NCBI GenBank assembly: GCA_023442215.1
Contig: JAEZMP010000666.1
Coordinates: forward strand, 1-7,252
Source of the DNA: Pseudomonadota bacterium
GTDB lineage: Bacteria; Pseudomonadota; Alphaproteobacteria; Rhizobiales; Segnochrobactraceae
Length of the DNA: 7,252 bases
Reading direction: 5' to 3'
Made by a program: the position numbers and the translations under genes. This document shows, piece by piece, positions 1 through 6,322 of this stretch (positions are counted from its first letter, which is position 1; the number at the start of each line of letters is the position of its first letter). Below the pieces are notes generated by a model. That model saw only the letters and a program-made list of their open reading frames with translations. It was not told the origin of the DNA and made no database searches.

Positions 1-961
1 AATCGATCGACTGCGCCGCGCGGGCAACGCCGTCGGCGAGGGTTCCGGCAAGGCCGGCGACGACCAGCGCCCCGGCGGAATTGAGGAGCACGATGTCGCG
101 ATAGGCGCCGGGCGCGCCGTCGAGCACGGCGCGCAGCGCCTCGGCGTTGTGGGCGCCGTCGCCGCCCTTCAGCTCGTCGAGCGGCCAGCGCCGCAGGCCC
201 ACCTCCTCCGGCGTCACGTCGAATACCGAAACCGTGCCGCCGGACAGCGCCGCGACGTGGGTCGGCCCGGTCACTGTCATCTCGTCGAGCCCGTCGGAGC
301 CGTGCACCACCCAGGCGGACACGGAGCCGGTGGCCGCGAGCACCGTCGCGACCGGCTCGATCCAGCGGCGGTCGTAGACGCCGACGAGCTGGCGCCGCAC
401 GCTGGCCGGGTTGGAAAGCGGACCGACGAGGTTGAATACCGTCCGCGTGCCGAGTTCCACCCGCGCGGGGCCGACGTGCTTCATCGCGGTGTGGTGCGCC
501 GGGGCGAACATGAACCCGAGTCCGGCGTCGCGGATGGCCGCGGCGATCCGCTCCGGCCCGATGTCGATGGCGACGCCGAGTGCGGCCAGCACGTCCGCCG
601 CGCCGGATTTCGACGACAGAGCGCGGTTGCCGTGCTTCGCGACCGGCACGCCGCAGCCCGCGACCACGAACGCCGTGCAGGTCGAGATGTTGTAGGTGCC
701 GACATTGTCGCCGCCGGTGCCGACCACGTCGATCGCGTCGGCGGGCGCTTCCACCGGCAGCATCCGCGCCCGCATGGTGCCGATGGCGCCGGCGATCTCG
801 TCGACGGTCTCGCCGCGTACCCGCAGGCCCATCAGGAACCCGCCGATCTGCGCCGGGGTCGCCTCGCCGGCCATGATCACGTCGAAGGCGGCCCGCGCCT
901 CGTCGTGGTCGAGCGGCAGGCCCGCGGCGACCTTGGCGATATATGGCTTCAGCTCAGCCAT
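1..961 (-). CDS. trpD: Anthranilate phosphoribosyltransferase, C-terminus cut by window edge
   Basis: This cytosolic enzyme transfers the phosphoribosyl group of PRPP to anthranilate, the second step of tryptophan synthesis from chorismate. The reading frame from the ATG at 961 stays open to the left edge, giving 320 residues; the family is usually about 335-345, so roughly 15-25 C-terminal residues are missing. Diagnostic motifs are all present: the helical N-terminal domain (1-70), the glycine-rich PRPP loop GTGGD (81-85), NIST (91-94), KHGNR (109-113) with the SSKSGAADVL stretch after it, the anthranilate-site block around ELGTRTVFNLVGPLSNP (169-185), and the acidic pair in DGLDE (223-227) that binds the second magnesium ion. 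The start is supported by a GAGG Shine-Dalgarno sequence (968-971), six bases upstream. The gene lies 103 bases downstream of ppiD on the same strand. In related bacteria trpC usually follows, which would lie beyond this edge. Identification is very secure. Confidence 0.97.
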   Translation of the reverse strand, partial: MAELKPYIAKVAAGLPLDHDEARAAFDVIMAGEATPAQIGGFLMGLRVRGETVDEIAGAIGTMRARMLPVEAPADAIDVVGTGGDNVGTYNISTCTAFVVAGCGVPVAKHGNRALSSKSGAADVLAALGVAIDIGPERIAAAIRDAGLGFMFAPAHHTAMKHVGPARVELGTRTVFNLVGPLSNPASVRRQLVGVYDRRWIEPVATVLAATGSVSAWVVHGSDGLDEMTVTGPTHVAALSGGTVSVFDVTPEEVGLRRWPLDELKGGDGAHNAEALRAVLDGAPGAYRDIVLLNSAGALVVAGLAGTLADGVARAAQSID

Positions 962-1064
962 CGGTATCCTCGTCCTGTCTCGTCGCGCGCCGCCGCCAGC
1001 CCGGCCGTCGTCCAGCCGGCACGGCGCGGGCGCGCTGCGGTCGGCCCTCGCGGCCGGGGCGCCG
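962..1064 (-). other. Short ppiD-trpD spacer
   Basis: The 103 bases between the ppiD stop and the trpD start are very GC-rich. They contain the trpD ribosome binding site (GAGG at 968-971 within AGGACGAGG on the minus strand). I see no terminator with a T-run, no convincing promoter, and no leader peptide with clustered Trp codons. The simplest reading is that trpD is transcribed through from ppiD; this is inference from spacing and orientation. Confidence 0.5.
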
Positions 1065-2954
1065 TTACGATCCCTGGCCCGGGGCCACGACCTGCGTGAC
1101 CGCCGCCTGGTTGATCTTGATGCCTCCGTCGGCCTCCAGCGAGGAGACATATTCCGACAGGAGCGCGTTGCCGACCGACTGGCCGGCCTGATCGGCGAGC
1201 GTGACGGAATCCGGCAGCGTGGGATCGAAGTCGGGATCGTACACGTCCGAGACCACGATGACCGACTGGCCGCCGGTCGAGGAGGCGGCGGTGGCGACCG
1301 AACCCTTGGCGCTGCGGAAGGCGGCCGCGATGGCGCCCGCCGACAGGCCGGGCACCGGGCCCGAGCGCTTGAACGGCGCCGTCGTCATCACGTCGACGTC
1401 GAGCGCCTTGGCGGCGTCCTCGAGGCTCTGGCCCTTGCGCACGGCGTCGGCGATCTCGGCGGCCTTGGCCGTCAGCGCGGCCTGGGTCTTCTCCGCCTTC
1501 CAGGCGGAGGCGACGTCGGCCTTCACCTCGTCCAGCGTGCGGTCGCGGGCGGGCGTGGTCTGGGTCAGGTCGACCCAGGCATAGCCGCCGCTCGCGAGCT
1601 TCACCGCATCCGAATCGCTGCCGCTGTCGGCCTGGAACGCGGCGGCGAGCACGGGCTGTCCGCCCGGCACGTTGATCGCGTCGCCCTGCGGGCTCAGGCC
1701 GTTCAGGCTGACCGAGCCGACCTCGACGAAGGCGAGGTGGAACTTGTCGGCGATCTCCTTCAGCGACTGGCCGCCGGAGAGCGCATCCTCGACCTGGTCG
1801 TAGATGTTGAGCAGGTTGCGGCGGGCGAGGTCCTCCGCCATCTGCCGCTTGATGTCGCCTTCGACCTCGGCGAGCGGCTTGGTCTCGCCCGGCTTGATCT
1901 CGGTGACGATCACGATCACCGGGCCGAAGCGCCCGTCGACCACGATCGGCTGGTTCGGGGCGGCGGAGAAGGCCGCGTCCGCCACCTTCGGGTCGATCAG
2001 TCCGGTCTTGGCGACGAGGCCGAGATCGATGTCGGCCGGGCTGAGCTTGCGCTCGGCGAGGATGTCGGCGAGCGGGTTGCCGGCCGAAAGCTTGGCGAGC
2101 GCCACGTCGGCGGCGGTGCGGTCCGGGAACGGAATCTGCTGGACGTGACGGCGCTCCGGCGTGCCGTACTTGGCGGCATTGCGCTCGTAGTCGGCCTTCA
2201 CGTCGTCCTCGGAAACCGGCGTCGAGGCGGCGAGCGTCACGGGATCGAGCGTCGCGACCTGGAACGAGCGGTATTCGGGGGCCGAGAACTCCGCCTTGTG
2301 GGCGTCGAAATAGGTCTTGAGGTCGGCGTCGGTCGGCTCGGCGATCTTGCCGGCGGCCTGGGGCGGCACGTCGAGATAGCGCACGGTGCGCTGCTCGTTG
2401 CCGTAGGTATAGAGCGCCTTCAGCATGATCTCGGGCGCGGTGATGCCGGAGAACAGGCCCTCCATGATCTGCCGGCGCTCGGAGAGGCCGCGGATGGCGT
2501 TGACGTAATCGGCCTCGGCGAGGTCGTTGGCGGCGAGGATCGCGCGCATCCGGTTCGGATCGAACTTGCCGTCGGCGCCCTTGAAGTTCGGGTCGGCCTG
2601 AATCTGGCGCAGCAGCTCCTCGTCGGTGACGCCGACGCCGAGCGCGGAGACGGTGTTGTTCATCACCGTCTCGGTCACGATCTGGCTCAGCACCTGCTGC
2701 GGCAGGCCATAGGCCGCGGCGTCGGCCGGCGAGACCGGGCCGCCGACATTCTGGCTAAGCGCCTGCATCGCGCGCGCATAATCGCGCTGGAAGCGGGTGA
2801 GGGGCACTTCGGTGCCGCCGACGGTCGCGACGGTGGACATGCCCATTCCGCGGAACGCATCCGCGACGCCCCAGATCACGAACGACACGACGAGGAGGCC
2901 CATGAGGATTTTCGCGAGCCAGTTGCCGGCGCCGCGGCGCAATTGATTGAGCAT
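1065..2954 (-). CDS. ppiD: PpiD-like inner-membrane SurA_N/parvulin folding chaperone
   Basis: This 629-residue protein matches the architecture of PpiD, an inner-membrane-anchored chaperone that helps newly secreted proteins fold in the periplasm. A short basic cytoplasmic start (MLNQLRRGAGNW) precedes one transmembrane helix at about 13-34, followed by the alphaproteobacterial-style VIWGVADAFRG. A SurA-N-like helical chaperone region follows at about 40-185, with the segment KFDPNRMRAIL near 130-140. A parvulin-like domain lies at about 266-356; its first strand (RRHVQQIPF, with H270) is recognisable, but the usual terminal FG-[YW]-H-[IV] motif reads FGPVIVIV (343-350), so prolyl isomerase activity is doubtful. 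An Ala/Lys/Glu-rich helical C-terminal region follows. Length is close to that of E. coli PpiD (about 620). The ATG at 2954 is the only start that places the membrane anchor at the N-terminus; its ribosome binding site is weak. The gene precedes trpD on the same strand. The ppiD symbol is by architecture; the general annotation 'SurA N-terminal domain/peptidylprolyl isomerase' is safer. Confidence 0.9.
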   Translation of the reverse strand: MLNQLRRGAGNWLAKILMGLLVVSFVIWGVADAFRGMGMSTVATVGGTEVPLTRFQRDYARAMQALSQNVGGPVSPADAAAYGLPQQVLSQIVTETVMNNTVSALGVGVTDEELLRQIQADPNFKGADGKFDPNRMRAILAANDLAEADYVNAIRGLSERRQIMEGLFSGITAPEIMLKALYTYGNEQRTVRYLDVPPQAAGKIAEPTDADLKTYFDAHKAEFSAPEYRSFQVATLDPVTLAASTPVSEDDVKADYERNAAKYGTPERRHVQQIPFPDRTAADVALAKLSAGNPLADILAERKLSPADIDLGLVAKTGLIDPKVADAAFSAAPNQPIVVDGRFGPVIVIVTEIKPGETKPLAEVEGDIKRQMAEDLARRNLLNIYDQVEDALSGGQSLKEIADKFHLAFVEVGSVSLNGLSPQGDAINVPGGQPVLAAAFQADSGSDSDAVKLASGGYAWVDLTQTTPARDRTLDEVKADVASAWKAEKTQAALTAKAAEIADAVRKGQSLEDAAKALDVDVMTTAPFKRSGPVPGLSAGAIAAAFRSAKGSVATAASSTGGQSVIVVSDVYDPDFDPTLPDSVTLADQAGQSVGNALLSEYVSSLEADGGIKINQAAVTQVVAPGQGS

Positions 2955-3035
2955 CGTGTTTCGTGCCGTTCCGTCCGCGGCGTCTGCGCCGCTCCCGATG
3001 GTTCAGATTGCGCGGAGGTCGCGCGTGAGCGGCGG

Positions 3036-3064
3036 ATCATAGTTATCGCAAGCCAAAGGGGAAA
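3036..3064 (-). promoter_or_regulatory. Possible ppiD promoter
   Basis: On the minus strand a TATGAT hexamer (3036-3041) sits in a locally AT-richer patch. Seventeen bases upstream is TTTCCC (3059-3064), a poor -35. The spacing and the position about 80 bases ahead of the ppiD start fit a promoter, but only the -10 is good. Confidence 0.35.
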
Positions 3065-3093
3065 GAGGGGAACGCACCCGCGAATGCCGCCGT

Positions 3094-3113
3094 CCGCCGG
3101 TCGCAACCGGCGG
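3094..3113. repeat. Perfect 8-bp inverted repeat (hairpin with 4-nt loop)
   Basis: CCGCCGGT (3094-3101) and ACCGGCGG (3106-3113) are exact reverse complements separated by CGCA. The stem is strong and compact, but neither strand has a following T-run, so it is not a standard intrinsic terminator. It lies in the divergent gap, where it could be an operator, a leader-RNA hairpin or a REP-like element; the sequence does not decide. Confidence 0.6.
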
Positions 3114-3305
3114 CCGCGCGGACATGTGTGCGCGTTGCCGGTGGACAGTTCGCCGCGCGCGCATTAGAGCACACGCATGCCATTGGCCCGGGAGACGGGT
3201 CCGGCGCGCCGCCTGTCGCCTGCGCCGGGAGTTCCTGCCCCGCCGGGCCGCTCGCAACCCGGCCGCGGGACCAGCCTCGCCCGAACTGTTCGCGACACGG
3301 ACCGC

Positions 3306-4412
3306 ATGAACCCAACGCCGCAGATTTCCGCCGCTCCCGACCTTTCGATCGTCGTTCCGACCTATAACGAGAGCGCGAACGTGGCCGAGCTCGTGCGGCG
3401 GCTGGACGCCGAACTCGGCGGCATCCGCTGGGAAGTGATCTTCGTCGACGACAACTCCCCCGACGGCACCTACCGCGTGGTGAAGGATCTGTCCGCGCGC
3501 GACGGCCGGGTGCGCTGCATCCGCCGCGTCGGCCGCCGTGGCCTCGCCGGCGCCTGCATCGAGGGCATCCTGTCGAGTTCCGCGCCCACCGTCGCGGTGA
3601 TGGACGCCGACCTCCAGCACGACGAATCCATCCTGCCGGCGATGTACCAGGCGATCCAGGACGGCGCCGACCTCGTCGTCGGCAGCCGCTATGTCGATGG
3701 CGGGTCTTCCACCGGCGGGCTGTCGTCCGTGCGCCAGTGGGGCAGCACGCTCGCCACCACGCTCGCGCGCAAGTTCCTGAAGATCGAGCTGTCCGATCCG
3801 ATGAGCGGCTTCTTCATGATCCGCCGCGAGAAGGTGGAGGAGACGGCCGACGACCTCTCCCGCCAGGGCTTCAAGATCCTGCTCGATATCGTCGCCTCGT
3901 CGCGCTCCAAGCTGAAGACGGCCGAGATCCCGTTCACCTTCCGCGAGCGCCTCGCCGGGGAATCGAAGCTCGACAGCCTCGTCACCGCCGAATATCTCGG
4001 CCTGCTGTTTTCCAAGATCACCGGCGGCGTGCTGCCCACGCGCTTCCTGATGTATCTCGGCGTTGGCGCCTCCGGCGTCGTCGTCAACCTCGCGGTGCTC
4101 ACGCTCGTCTTCAACCTCCTGAAGCTCGAGTTCTCGTGGGCGCAGCTCATCGCCACCTTCGCGGCGATGACGTGGAACTTCGTGCTCAACAACCAGCTCA
4201 CCTACCGCGACCGCCGCCTGCGGGGCGTGAGCTTCCTCGTCGGCCTCGCCAGCTTCTATCTGGTCTGCTCGCTCGGCACGCTCGCCAATGTCGGCGTCGC
4301 GAGCTGGCTGTTCCAGATGGACACCGGCCTCTGGTTCGCCGGCCTCGCGGGCGCGATCATCAGCGCCGTGTTCAACTACGCCGCCTCCGCCGCCCTGACC
4401 TGGCGCAAGTAG
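3306..4412 (+). CDS. Polyprenyl-phosphate glycosyltransferase: GT2 (DPM1-like) fused to GtrA-like membrane domain
   Basis: This 368-residue protein has two domains. Residues about 13-235 form a GT-A family 2 catalytic domain of the dolichol/polyprenyl-phosphate mannosyltransferase type: VPTYNE (17-22), the nucleotide-binding DDNSPDGT (48-55), the metal-binding acidic motif DADLQH (100-105), GSRY (126-129), SDPMSGFF (163-170) and the basic RERLAGESKL segment (213-222). Residues about 245-365 form a GtrA-like domain with four predicted membrane helices (roughly 247-270, 277-297, 308-333, 342-364) and the typical NFVLNNQLTYRDRR after helix two. The family moves a sugar from a nucleotide donor to a polyprenyl phosphate at the cytoplasmic membrane face, to supply lipid-linked sugar for glycan or lipid modification; which sugar (mannose, glucose or another) cannot be told. 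I chose the ATG at 3306 because it starts just before the first Rossmann strand; GGA (3299-3301) is a weak ribosome binding site. An in-frame ATG at 3177 would add 43 low-complexity residues. No sugar-acceptor gene lies beside it. Confidence 0.93.
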   Translation: MNPTPQISAAPDLSIVVPTYNESANVAELVRRLDAELGGIRWEVIFVDDNSPDGTYRVVKDLSARDGRVRCIRRVGRRGLAGACIEGILSSSAPTVAVMDADLQHDESILPAMYQAIQDGADLVVGSRYVDGGSSTGGLSSVRQWGSTLATTLARKFLKIELSDPMSGFFMIRREKVEETADDLSRQGFKILLDIVASSRSKLKTAEIPFTFRERLAGESKLDSLVTAEYLGLLFSKITGGVLPTRFLMYLGVGASGVVVNLAVLTLVFNLLKLEFSWAQLIATFAAMTWNFVLNNQLTYRDRRLRGVSFLVGLASFYLVCSLGTLANVGVASWLFQMDTGLWFAGLAGAIISAVFNYAASAALTWRK

Positions 4413-4417
4413 GCCGA

Positions 4418-4443
4418 CGGGCACGCAAAGTCAGGCCTGCCCG
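4418..4443. terminator. Weak hairpin in the convergent gap, possible bidirectional terminator
   Basis: CGGGCA (4418-4423) pairs with TGCCCG (4438-4443) around a 14-base loop, directly after the glycosyltransferase stop and between two convergent genes. There is no T-run on either strand. A second possible stem, CGGCGG (4453-4458) with CCGCCG (4474-4479), overlaps the 3' end of the hydrolase gene. Position favours a terminator role; the sequence alone is weak. Confidence 0.3.
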
Positions 4444-4470
4444 CCGACTAGACGGCGGCGCGGCCGCGGA

Positions 4471-5370
4471 TCACCGCCGCGCGCCCGCTTTCACGACGTC
4501 CAGGATCGCGTCGGCGATCCGCCCTTCGACCTCCGCCGGCGTATCGTGCCCCATGCCCGCGATCGGCAGATAGCTGGCGTCCGGGATCGCCCGCGCGGTG
4601 TCGAGGCCGCAGGCCGGCGGGATCAGCGGGTCGTCGGTGCCGTGGATGACGAGCGTCGGCACGGCGATGGCCGCCAGCCGCGCACGCCGGTCTCCCGCCA
4701 CCGCCATCGCCGCGATCTGCCTCGCCGTGCCGCCGGGATCGAAGCCGCGCGCCGCCTCTTCGATAAGAAGCGCGCGGTGGGCGTCCTCGTCGAACGGATA
4801 TCCCGTCCCGGCGATCCGGCGCGCGAACGCGATCCGCACCGCCAGGAAACCCTCCGGGTCGGATGCCGGATCGGGCGCCGGGCGCATCATCATCGCCATC
4901 ACGTCCGGGGCCGCCTGCGGCAGCGCCGGATTGCCGGTGCCCGACATGATCGACGTCAGCGACATCACCCGCTCGCGATGCTCGCTCGCCAGCACCTGCG
5001 CGATCATGCCTCCCATCGAGCGGCCGACGACGTGCGCCCGCGCGATGCCGAGCGCATCGAGAAGGCCGATGGCATCGGCCGCCATGTCGTCGAGCGTATA
5101 GGGAACATCGGGCCGCCGCCCTGCCATGAGCGCGGCGGCGAGCGCGCCGAAATCCGGCGGCGCCGACCCGCTGAAATAAGTGGAGCCGCCGCTGTCCCGG
5201 TTGTCGAAGCGGATGACGCGGCAGCCGCCCGCGGCCAGCGCCGCGCAGAACGACCGCGTCCACCGCAGCCGCTGCGTCCCGAGGCCCGCGATGAGCAGCA
5301 CGGGCTCGCCCGCGGCATCGCCGAATTCGTCCCAGGCAATCTCGATGCCGTCTGCCGTCGTCAGGGTCAT
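4471..5370 (-). CDS. Alpha/beta hydrolase, RdmC-like esterase family
   Basis: This is a probably soluble serine hydrolase of the alpha/beta fold, 299 residues from the ATG at 5370. Numbered from that ATG, the oxyanion-hole region is LLIAGLGTQ (25-33) and a DNRDSGGST motif (56-64) follows strand four, as in aclacinomycin methylesterase RdmC-type enzymes. The nucleophile elbow is GRSMGG (116-121, Ser118), the acid is in HGTDDP (243-248, Asp246 or 247), and the histidine is in GMGHD (272-276, His275). The triad is complete and in the usual order, so the enzyme is probably active; the substrate (an ester, lactone or similar) cannot be inferred. An in-frame GTG at 5394 would add eight residues, but it lies almost on the predicted transcription start and has no Shine-Dalgarno sequence, so the ATG is preferred. 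It follows the SDR gene on the same strand after about 100 bases and appears to have its own promoter. It could act on the SDR's substrate or product, which is inference. Confidence 0.92.
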   Translation of the reverse strand: MTLTTADGIEIAWDEFGDAAGEPVLLIAGLGTQRLRWTRSFCAALAAGGCRVIRFDNRDSGGSTYFSGSAPPDFGALAAALMAGRRPDVPYTLDDMAADAIGLLDALGIARAHVVGRSMGGMIAQVLASEHRERVMSLTSIMSGTGNPALPQAAPDVMAMMMRPAPDPASDPEGFLAVRIAFARRIAGTGYPFDEDAHRALLIEEAARGFDPGGTARQIAAMAVAGDRRARLAAIAVPTLVIHGTDDPLIPPACGLDTARAIPDASYLPIAGMGHDTPAEVEGRIADAILDVVKAGARR

Positions 5371-5402
5371 CGTCTTGCCCGCCGGTTGAATCACACCGGC
5401 GT

Positions 5403-5431
5403 TTAATATCCGGGTGAAATTAACCCGTCAA
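5403..5431 (-). promoter_or_regulatory. Sigma70-like promoter for the alpha/beta hydrolase
   Basis: On the minus strand TTGACG (5426-5431) and TATTAA (5403-5408) are separated by exactly 17 bases, each matching five of six consensus positions, in an AT-rich island within GC-rich DNA. A transcript would begin near 5396-5397, giving a leader of about 26 bases to the ATG at 5370. A second -10-like hexamer, TATAAT (5431-5436), overlaps the -35 but lacks a good -35 of its own. Confidence 0.65.
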
Positions 5432-5441
5432 TTATACCCGG
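5410..5441. promoter_or_regulatory. Inverted repeats overlapping the hydrolase promoter, candidate operator
   Basis: Three copies of one short motif occur: CCGGGT (5410-5415) in one orientation, and ACCCG (5423-5427) and ACCCGG (5436-5441) in the other. The first two form CGGGT-N7-ACCCG, which lies between the -10 and -35 hexamers and overlaps the latter. The outer pair is a 6-bp inverted repeat separated by 20 bases. This placement is typical of a repressor site; the protein that would bind is unknown. Confidence 0.4.
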
Positions 5442-5474
5442 GCAAAAATACCACCGCCATCGGCGCTGCGACGC

Positions 5475-6191
5475 TCACCACGGAACCGTGCGGCCGTCGC
5501 GGTCGAGATATCGCAGGCCGGGTTGTCCGCCCTGCGCGATCAGCGTCGTCACGATCTGCGGCACGGTCTCCTCCAGGCCGAACGGCGCATCCGGGCCGCC
5601 GAGTTCGGTCCTGATCCAGCCGGGCGCCAGCAGAACCAGGGCGCGGGGCTCGCCCGCATGGCGCGCGGCATAGCTGCGCATGTACTGGTTCAGTGCCGCC
5701 TTGGAGCCGCGATAGACCTCGTGGCCGCCCTTGAGGTTGTTGGCGATGCTGCCCTGTCCGGAAGACATCACGCCAATGGTGCCGGTGGGCGTCACCAGCC
5801 CCTGCAGGCCCTCGATCGTCCTCATGGGGCCGAGCGCGTTGGTCACCATCACCCGCACGAACTCCTCGGTCGAAACCTCGGCGATCGTCTCGTCCTGATC
5901 GGCGTTGGCGGTGCCGGCGTTGACGAACAGCATGTCGACGCGGCGCCCGGCAAGGCGCTCGCGCAGGCCGGCGATCTGGCGCGGCTCGGTGATGTCGAGC
6001 GGCTCGATCTCGACGCGGCCGGGATATGTGCCTGCGAGATCGTGCAGCGATGTCCGGCCGGTGCCGCGCACCGTCCCGATCACGCTCCAGCCTCGCTTTG
6101 CGAATTCCGCTGCCATCGCGAGGCCAAGTCCGCGCGACGCGCCGACCAGGAGGATCGTGCCGGCCGTCTTGTCTGAATCTCTCGGTGTCAT
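5475..6191 (-). CDS. Short-chain dehydrogenase/reductase (SDR)
   Basis: This 238-residue cytosolic NAD(P)-dependent oxidoreductase has the classical SDR single-domain length and motifs. The cofactor loop is GASRGLG (17-23), an acidic residue ends the third-strand region in PLDITEP (64-70), VNAG (90-93) replaces the usual NNAG, and the structural Asn is in TNALGP (117-122). The catalytic Ser is in VMSSGQGS (141-148, Ser143 or 144), YRGSK (160-164) supplies the YxxxK pair, and APGWIRTEL (189-197) follows. An Arg after the second strand (TVRG, 40-43) hints at NADPH, but weakly. The substrate is unknown; relatives act on small carbonyl or alcohol compounds. The start at 6191 is favoured by AAAGGG six bases upstream. 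In-frame starts further upstream (at 6206 and 6245) have poor ribosome binding sites and add a Ser/Arg-rich tail that is not SDR-like. The gene is divergent from a LysR-type regulator, a common pairing in which the regulator controls the SDR. Confidence 0.94.
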   Translation of the reverse strand: MTPRDSDKTAGTILLVGASRGLGLAMAAEFAKRGWSVIGTVRGTGRTSLHDLAGTYPGRVEIEPLDITEPRQIAGLRERLAGRRVDMLFVNAGTANADQDETIAEVSTEEFVRVMVTNALGPMRTIEGLQGLVTPTGTIGVMSSGQGSIANNLKGGHEVYRGSKAALNQYMRSYAARHAGEPRALVLLAPGWIRTELGGPDAPFGLEETVPQIVTTLIAQGGQPGLRYLDRDGRTVPW

Positions 6192-6322
6192 CGGAAGCCC
6201 TTTCATCCTTGAAGCTCGCAAAGAGGATGATGAGCTGCGTGACAACGCGCCAGACGCATGGGATGCAAACTATTGTTGCGTTGAACGCCATGTCTGTCTT
6301 GCAGCACGGATAGAGTGCCGTC
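6192..6322. promoter_or_regulatory. Divergent SDR/LysR control region
   Basis: This 131-base gap separates the two divergent starts and should hold both promoters. Near its centre lies a run of overlapping dyads: GCAT-GGG-ATGC (6256-6266), GCAA-N7-TTGC (6265-6279) and GCGTT-G-AACGC (6278-6288). In addition CAACGC (6243-6248) is an inverted copy of GCGTTG (6278-6283). LysR-type regulators usually bind such a gap and control both genes. None of the dyads fits the classical T-N11-A pattern cleanly, and I could not assign -35/-10 pairs with confidence on either strand. Confidence 0.5.
6198..6203 (-). promoter_or_regulatory. Ribosome binding site fixing the SDR start
   Basis: On the minus strand AAAGGG ends six bases before the ATG at 6191. 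The alternative ATG at 6206 has only AAGG directly abutting it, too close to function, so this site decides for the shorter SDR protein. Confidence 0.6.

Larger units (their letters stand above)
2955..3305. other. Divergent intergenic region between ppiD and the glycosyltransferase gene
   Basis: A 351-base gap with no credible gene. It holds a possible minus-strand promoter for ppiD, a perfect 8-bp hairpin (3094-3113), and a GC-rich stretch ahead of the glycosyltransferase. On the plus strand TGGACA (3142-3147) and TAGAGC (3165-3170) lie 17 bases apart and could be a poor promoter for the glycosyltransferase; the -10 match is weak. The reading frame of the glycosyltransferase is open upstream to 3177, but that 43-residue extension is Pro/Arg/Ala-rich and resembles translated noncoding DNA. 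Confidence 0.5.

Noticed and set aside
962..1064. A possible tryptophan attenuator ahead of trpD
   Set aside because: No short leader reading frame with clustered Trp codons and no terminator/antiterminator pair ending in a T-run is visible. In this group attenuation is generally associated with trpE(G), not trpD.
696..3167. An open plus-strand frame of 823 codons antisense to ppiD and part of trpD
   Set aside because: Its translation is Gly/Arg/His/Leu-rich without domain motifs. Long antisense frames are expected opposite genes with strong G/C third-position bias, and ppiD on the other strand is clearly real.
3177..3305. An upstream start at 3177 for the glycosyltransferase, adding 43 residues
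   Set aside because: The extension is Pro/Arg/Ala-rich and not family-like, while the ATG at 3306 sits the normal distance before the first catalytic strand.
3003..4424. An open minus-strand frame of 473 codons antisense to the glycosyltransferase
   Set aside because: It is low-complexity and charged, with no recognisable motif, and it mirrors a well-supported GT2-GtrA gene. It is a codon-bias shadow.
4459..4468. A 10-bp GC palindrome in the convergent gap containing GCGGCCGC
   Set aside because: Short all-GC palindromes are common by chance in DNA of this composition, and nothing around it suggests a function.
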